From Williamsia muralis NBRC 105860 (GTDB lineage Bacteria; Actinomycetota; Actinomycetes; Mycobacteriales; Mycobacteriaceae), in assembly GCF_001598915.1 (NCBI RefSeq), contig NZ_BDAP01000003.1, forward strand, positions 620,001-684,000: DNA of 64,000 bases, in the 5' to 3' direction. The notes beneath the pieces were generated by a model, which saw nothing but the letters and a program-made list of their open reading frames with translations, ran no database searches and was not told the DNA's origin. Positions 59,913 to 64,000 of the stretch are shown here, piece by piece; positions within the stretch are counted from its first letter, which is position 1; each line of letters begins with the position of its first letter. A program made the translations under genes and the position numbers.

Positions 59913-60590
59913 TCAGCCGACCAGTTCGGCTGCCGTCCGGTCCGCCGCGGTCAGCGTGTTCGCCAGAACGGTGGTCATGCTGCCGCCGGCCACCAGCCCC
60001 AGGCGTGCCGCCGTCGCGGTGGGGTGCACGGCGTCGGGCCGGTTGTCCGGGTAGCGGTACTCACTCAGGAGTACCGAAGGCGAGCTGAGGCTGTCGGTGT
60101 CGGGCAGGCCGAGGCGCAGTTGATGACGCAACGCAGCCGTGCCCGCGATGTCGACGCTCATACGACCCGACCACCGTCCGGCATCCTCGCCGCGACGGCC
60201 GACCTGCACCCGTTCACAGAACCGGAACTCCCCCGACCCGGCGATCTCCACCGTGCACTGCGTGTGATGCACCGCGTCGCCCGCGACGATCGTGGGCTGT
60301 GGATCGACGATCAAAGTGGCCCCGTCGGCAACGGTGATGTGCCATGACATGTCCGAGACGGTGTCGCTGCGGCCCGGCAGCGCGATGGCGGCAGCGACAC
60401 TGCGCAGAGTCAGTGCAGCACCGGATCTCACATCGACATGGATGTCTATCCGGTCTCCACCGAGGGGGGTCGCTGCGCTGGAGATCAAATGCAGGACGTC
60501 GCGGCCGGTCTGACGAACCGCCAGACCGCCGCTTGCCCGGACCCGAGGTGATCGCCCCTTGTGCGCCTCGAGATACAGCTCGGTGTGCAT
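59913..60590 (-). CDS. ureD: Urease accessory protein UreD
   Basis: A 225-residue UreD, the scaffold that holds UreF and UreG on apo-urease during nickel loading. Recognisable features are L-H-L-I-S-S-A-A-T-P-L-G-G-D (about 32-45) and the H-I-T-V-A-D-G-A-T-L-I-V-D-P-Q-P-T strand region (about 84-100). Sixteen bases separate it from ureG. It ends the operon, 7 bases from the ndh stop. Slightly shorter than E. coli or Klebsiella forms, as in other actinobacteria. Confidence 0.9.
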   Translation of the reverse strand: MHTELYLEAHKGRSPRVRASGGLAVRQTGRDVLHLISSAATPLGGDRIDIHVDVRSGAALTLRSVAAAIALPGRSDTVSDMSWHITVADGATLIVDPQPTIVAGDAVHHTQCTVEIAGSGEFRFCERVQVGRRGEDAGRWSGRMSVDIAGTAALRHQLRLGLPDTDSLSSPSVLLSEYRYPDNRPDAVHPTATAARLGLVAGGSMTTVLANTLTAADRTAAELVG

Positions 60591-60606
60591 GTGGTGTGCC
60601 GGCTCG

Positions 60607-61305
60607 TCACACCGTGTTCAGCGGTTGCGTCCGCGCTGCCGCGAGTTGGTCACGCACCCAGCTCAGCACGTCGGTAGCCGCGGGGTCGTCGGTCAGAGAG
60701 ATGAGCACGGTCGGACGACCCTCGCGCACCTTCTCCGCATCGCTTCGCATGACGTGGAGGTCGGCGCCCACCATCGGTGCCAGGTCCGTCTTGTTCACCA
60801 CGAGCAGGTCGGAAAAGGTCACTCCGGGACCTCCCTTGCGCGGCACCTTGTCGCCGCCTGCCACATCGACCACGAAGATCTGCGCATCGATCAACCCCGT
60901 CGAGAACGTTGCTGTGAGGTTGTCTCCGCCCGACTCCACCAGGATCAGGTCGAGCGGCGGATTGGCCTCCACGAGATCGTCGATGGCATCGAGGTTCGCG
61001 GTGATGTCGTCGCGGATCGCGGTGTGGGGGCACCCGCCCGTCTGGACGGCGGTGATGCGCTCGTCCGGCAAGACGGCGTTGCGGCGCAAGAAGTCGGCAT
61101 CCTCGGTGGTGTAGATGTCGTTCGTCAGCACGGCGACCGACAGTTCATCACGGAGCTGGCGGCACAGTGCGGCCACCAACGCGGTTTTACCAGAGCCGAC
61201 GGGACCACCGATTCCGATGCGGAGTGCTTCACCGGCGACTCGTTCGCGCTTGGGCCGCGAGTGATCATGCGTGTGCGGCTGTCCGTCGATGAGGTGCGGG
61301 GGCAT
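60607..61305 (-). CDS. ureG: Urease accessory GTPase UreG
   Basis: A 232-residue SIMIBI GTPase that delivers nickel to urease. P-loop GPVGSGKT (34-41), T-N-D-I-Y-T-T-E-D (61-69), the metal-binding C-P-H (92-94) and V-V-N-K-T-D-L-A (near 170) are present. The N-terminus has several His ([12 protein letters not shown]), which may bind nickel. GAAGGAG precedes the ATG by 6 bases in a 66-base gap after ureF. Confidence 0.95.
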   Translation of the reverse strand: MPPHLIDGQPHTHDHSRPKRERVAGEALRIGIGGPVGSGKTALVAALCRQLRDELSVAVLTNDIYTTEDADFLRRNAVLPDERITAVQTGGCPHTAIRDDITANLDAIDDLVEANPPLDLILVESGGDNLTATFSTGLIDAQIFVVDVAGGDKVPRKGGPGVTFSDLLVVNKTDLAPMVGADLHVMRSDAEKVREGRPTVLISLTDDPAATDVLSWVRDQLAAARTQPLNTV

Positions 61306-61371
61306 GTTGTTCTCCTTCGGTTGTGCGGGACGTGTTGTGGCAACGCCCGTGTCGACGTCGACCCTGAGTTG

Positions 61372-62058
61372 TCAGGACGCGAACAGTGGCATGGCGCGCA
61401 GCTCGTGCCGCTGCGCGAACACATCGAGCAGCGGATCGGAATAGTCGGCGAGTTCGGTACAGGCGATCGCCGCGGTCTCTTCGCACAGCTCGGTCATCTG
61501 AACTCCGAGCAGAGCGACGTCGCCAGGGTCCAACGCCAGTAGCCGCTGGCCGGCAGTGGCTGATCCGGTCATGGTCGTGTAGATGAGCACCAGTGCGCTC
61601 TGGTACCCGTCCAGGCCGGCGGCACGTGCCACCGAACCGGTCACGACGGGTAGGTGTGGCCTGGCCGAGTGCTCGGTCCAATCATGGTGCGGCCAGATCT
61701 TTTTCCCCAGGCGCAGCATGCCTCGGCCTTGCGATCGGGACGCCGAGCGAGCCGCGGCCGACGGAGTTCGTGCGTCGGCCTGGACGTCGGCAGCCGGCAC
61801 CTCGAGCCGGCGGTCGACCACCGCGGCCGTGATCGACGCGGCGACCAGACCCGTCGTGCGTACCCGCCTGATGAGAAACGCTCGCAGCGACGGGACGTCT
61901 CGGACCACACCGGAGGTGATCGCCTCCTCCAGTCCCCCAGAGTGGACATGAGCACCCACCGGCAGCCGAGAGTCCGCCAAAGTCAGCAACATTGCGAGGT
62001 TCTTGGCGGCTGACCCACCGATCGGTGGCGCTGCCTCCCCTGTCGAGATCACGGTCAT
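61372..62058 (-). CDS. ureF: Urease accessory protein UreF
   Basis: A 228-residue all-helical UreF. L-A-D-S-R-L-P-V-G-A-H-V-H-S-G-G-L-E (about 27-44) is the typical N-terminal part, and G-S-A-T-A-G-Q-R-L-L-A-L-D (near 164-176) the later one. It forms the UreD-F-G complex that controls the GTPase during nickel insertion. The ATG overlaps the ureC stop by one base (TGATG). Confidence 0.92.
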   Translation of the reverse strand: MTVISTGEAAPPIGGSAAKNLAMLLTLADSRLPVGAHVHSGGLEEAITSGVVRDVPSLRAFLIRRVRTTGLVAASITAAVVDRRLEVPAADVQADARTPSAAARSASRSQGRGMLRLGKKIWPHHDWTEHSARPHLPVVTGSVARAAGLDGYQSALVLIYTTMTGSATAGQRLLALDPGDVALLGVQMTELCEETAAIACTELADYSDPLLDVFAQRHELRAMPLFAS

Positions 62059-63779
62059 CAGAACAGGAAGTACCGCTGGGCCATGGGCAGTGATGCGGCA
62101 GGCTGCTGGTCCCAGACCTGGCCGTCGATGGTGACCGTGAAGGTGTCGGGGTCCACCCGGATCTCCGGCTGCGCGTCATTGTTCGTCATGTCCGCCTTGC
62201 CGACCCGACGCACGTCCTTCACCACCGCCAGGCGTCGATCGAGTCCCAAACGGTCGGGCAGACCGTCCTCGATGGCTTGCGGCGCAACAAAACTCAGCGA
62301 TGTCGCCGCGGCGAGCTTGGGCGCCGCGCCGAACATCGGTCGGGGCAGCACCGGCTGCGGGGTCGGGATGGACGCGTTGGCGTCGCCCATGGCCGCCCAC
62401 GCGATCGCCCCACCCTTGATGACGGCGTGCGCGCGGACGCCGAAGAACGCCGGATCCCACAGCACGAGGTCGGCGAGCTTGCCCACCTCGACCGAACCGA
62501 TCTCGTCGTCCAGACCGTGAGCGATCGCAGGACAGATGGTGTACTTCGCCACATACCTCTGCGCGCGGGTGTTGTCGGCGGCCCCGTCGCCGGGAAGGGC
62601 ACCTCGACGTTCCTTCATCACATGCGCGGTCTGCCACGTTCGCAGTACCACTTCACCGATGCGACCCATCGCCTGCGAGTCCGAGCCGATCATCGAGATC
62701 GCGCCCATGTCGTGCAGCAGGTCCTCGGCGGCGATGGTCGACGGCCGGATGCGGCTCTCGGCGAACGCAAGATCCTCGGGCACACTGGGATTGAGGTGAT
62801 GACACACCATCAGCATGTCGAGGTGTTCGTCCAACGTGTTCACCGTGTGCGGCCGGGTCGGATTGGTGGAGCTCGGCAGCACGTTCGGGTACGCCGCAAC
62901 CGTGATGATGTCGGGTGCATGCCCTCCGCCTGCGCCTTCGGTGTGGTACGCGTGGATGCCACGCCCGGCGATGGCTCCGAGTGTCTGTTCGACGAACCCG
63001 GCCTCGTTCAGGGTGTCCGAGTGCAATGCCACCTGCACCCCAGACTCATCGGCGATCCGCAGACACGCGTCGATAGCTGCCGGTGTACTGCCCCAGTCCT
63101 CGTGGAGTTTGAATCCCGAAGCGCCGGCCCGTAATTGCTCGCGCATCGAGTCGGCGCTGACCGTGTTGCCCTTACCCAGCAGGGCTATGTTCATCGGCCA
63201 GTGGTCGGTGGCCTGCAGCATCGAGGCGAGGTGCCAGGCACCGGGTGTGACCGTGGTCGCCTTGCTGCCCTCTGCCGGACCCGTCCCCCCGCCGATCAGC
63301 GTGGTGATCCCGTTTCCGAGTGCCTCGTCCATGATCTGCGGGCAGATGAAATGCACATGGCAATCGATGCCGCCCGCCGTGACGATCTTGCCGTTGCCCG
63401 CGATGATCTCGGTGGACGGGCCGATCACGAGATCCGGATGTACCCCGTCCATGGTGTCCGGGTTCCCGGCCTTCCCGAGGGCCACTATCCGGCCGTCACG
63501 AATACCCAGGTCCGCCTTGATGATCCCCCAGTGATCGAGCACCACGACACCGGTGATGATGGTGTCGGGAGAACCGTCTGCCCGGGTTGCGCGGCCTTGT
63601 CCCATCGATTCGCGGATGACCTTGCCACCGCCGAAGACAGCCTCCTCACCCGCGAGACCAGGTCCGCCAGACCTGTCCTCGGTGACCTCGATCAGCAGGT
63701 TGGTGTCTGCCAGACGGATCCGGTCCCCCACGGTGGGACCGAACAGGTCGGCGTAACGCGCACGGCTCAACGATGCCAT
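62058..63779 (-). CDS. ureC: Urease alpha subunit
   Basis: A 573-residue catalytic subunit that hydrolyses urea to ammonia and carbamate. Nickel ligands and active site are complete: His141 and His143 in D-C-H-V-H-F, the carbamylated Lys224 in S-G-F-K-L-H, His253, His279, and the flap M-V-C-H-H-L-N-P-S with Cys326 and His327. Length is normal. The ATG abuts the ureB stop (TAGATG). Confidence 0.97.
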   Translation of the reverse strand: MASLSRARYADLFGPTVGDRIRLADTNLLIEVTEDRSGGPGLAGEEAVFGGGKVIRESMGQGRATRADGSPDTIITGVVVLDHWGIIKADLGIRDGRIVALGKAGNPDTMDGVHPDLVIGPSTEIIAGNGKIVTAGGIDCHVHFICPQIMDEALGNGITTLIGGGTGPAEGSKATTVTPGAWHLASMLQATDHWPMNIALLGKGNTVSADSMREQLRAGASGFKLHEDWGSTPAAIDACLRIADESGVQVALHSDTLNEAGFVEQTLGAIAGRGIHAYHTEGAGGGHAPDIITVAAYPNVLPSSTNPTRPHTVNTLDEHLDMLMVCHHLNPSVPEDLAFAESRIRPSTIAAEDLLHDMGAISMIGSDSQAMGRIGEVVLRTWQTAHVMKERRGALPGDGAADNTRAQRYVAKYTICPAIAHGLDDEIGSVEVGKLADLVLWDPAFFGVRAHAVIKGGAIAWAAMGDANASIPTPQPVLPRPMFGAAPKLAAATSLSFVAPQAIEDGLPDRLGLDRRLAVVKDVRRVGKADMTNNDAQPEIRVDPDTFTVTIDGQVWDQQPAASLPMAQRYFLF

Positions 63780-64000
63780 CTACGAATCCAACTTTCCGGG
63801 TGGGTTCAGCGAAATACCGTGCACCTCACGGGTACCGGCGATCGGGACCAGCTCCACGGTGGCCTCGATGCCTGGTTCGAAGCGAACGGCGGTGCCCGCC
63901 GGGATGTTCAAGCGCTTCCCGTGTGCGGCCTGACGGTCGAAGTCGAGGGCAGCGTTCGATTGGGGAAAGTGCACGTGACTGCCCACCTGAACCGGGCGGT
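63780..64000 (-). CDS. ureB: Urease beta subunit, C-terminal part (cut by window edge)
   Basis: The last 73 residues of UreB, a structural subunit of urease. Translation through the window edge gives [11 protein letters not shown], the family consensus, then [23 protein letters not shown]. The ATG-like start at 63986 is internal. The rest of ureB, and probably ureA, lie beyond the window. Confidence 0.95.
   Translation of the reverse strand, partial: RPVQVGSHVHFPQSNAALDFDRQAAHGKRLNIPAGTAVRFEPGIEATVELVPIAGTREVHGISLNPPGKLDS

Noticed and set aside
1-64000. A defence island, prophage, integrative element or secondary-metabolite cluster
   Set aside because: No integrase, transposase, phage structural, restriction, toxin-antitoxin or modular synthase genes seen; recBCD and urease are housekeeping.

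Overview
The window is a GC-rich, densely coded chromosomal segment from a mycolic-acid actinobacterium (Mycobacteriales). It resembles Gordonia or a close relative more than Mycobacterium, but the genus is an inference. The evidence is a close EthA-type monooxygenase, a type II NADH dehydrogenase facing a ureB-C-F-G-D cluster (the order I recall from Mycobacterium tuberculosis), a recC-recB-recD operon, many acyl-CoA dehydrogenases and short-chain dehydrogenases, and frequent leaderless-type starts. I saw no tRNA, rRNA, CRISPR array, insertion sequence or prophage gene.

Layout. 1-5.4 kb: the end of phoD, a lipoprotein, and an AtuA-like/CaiB-like pair divergent from a LysR regulator. 5.4-16.1 kb: a heterodimeric ABC exporter, a Tat-exported berberine-bridge-type flavoenzyme, a cupin/MarR pair with a repeated operator, an alpha/beta hydrolase, and a marR-MFS-epimerase operon controlled from a nested palindrome. 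16.2-22.7 kb: an SRPBCC protein, a secreted glycoside hydrolase, ethA, a lipase-like protein, a second MFS exporter and a pterin dehydratase. 22.8-27.5 kb: a two-subunit acyl-CoA dehydrogenase with a QsdR-type regulator, a HAD hydrolase, a 64-residue protein with a clear terminator, and another SRPBCC protein. 27.7-32.5 kb: two consecutive lipoproteins (deacetylase-like, esterase-like), a methyltransferase/HxlR pair and an SDR. 31.6-35.7 kb: SDR, acyl-CoA dehydrogenase, phosphotransferase and SDR, resembling 4-hydroxyacyl-CoA (levulinate-type) catabolism. 35.7-48.2 kb: a secreted cupin, an unrecognised membrane protein, a KsdD-like flavoprotein, a helical protein, AraC/VOC, a methyltransferase, an epimerase, threonine aldolase, a sulfite-oxidase-like/reductase pair, a membrane hydrolase and a PIG-L deacetylase. 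48.2-56.7 kb: recD, recB, recC. 56.8-64 kb: thioesterase, GNAT, ndh, and the urease genes cut at the right edge inside ureB.

Themes. Much of the content is lipid or acyl-CoA metabolism, efflux and redox enzymes, each with its own local regulator and a visible inverted-repeat operator. The most notable non-coding signal is a TANNNT hexamer ending exactly 6 or 7 bases before a start codon at about a dozen places. This predicts leaderless mRNAs. Two of them would start on 13- to 15-codon leader ORFs whose stops overlap the start of the main gene. Two further promoters are built symmetrically and may fire in both directions. I found no clearly new multi-gene defence or biosynthetic system.
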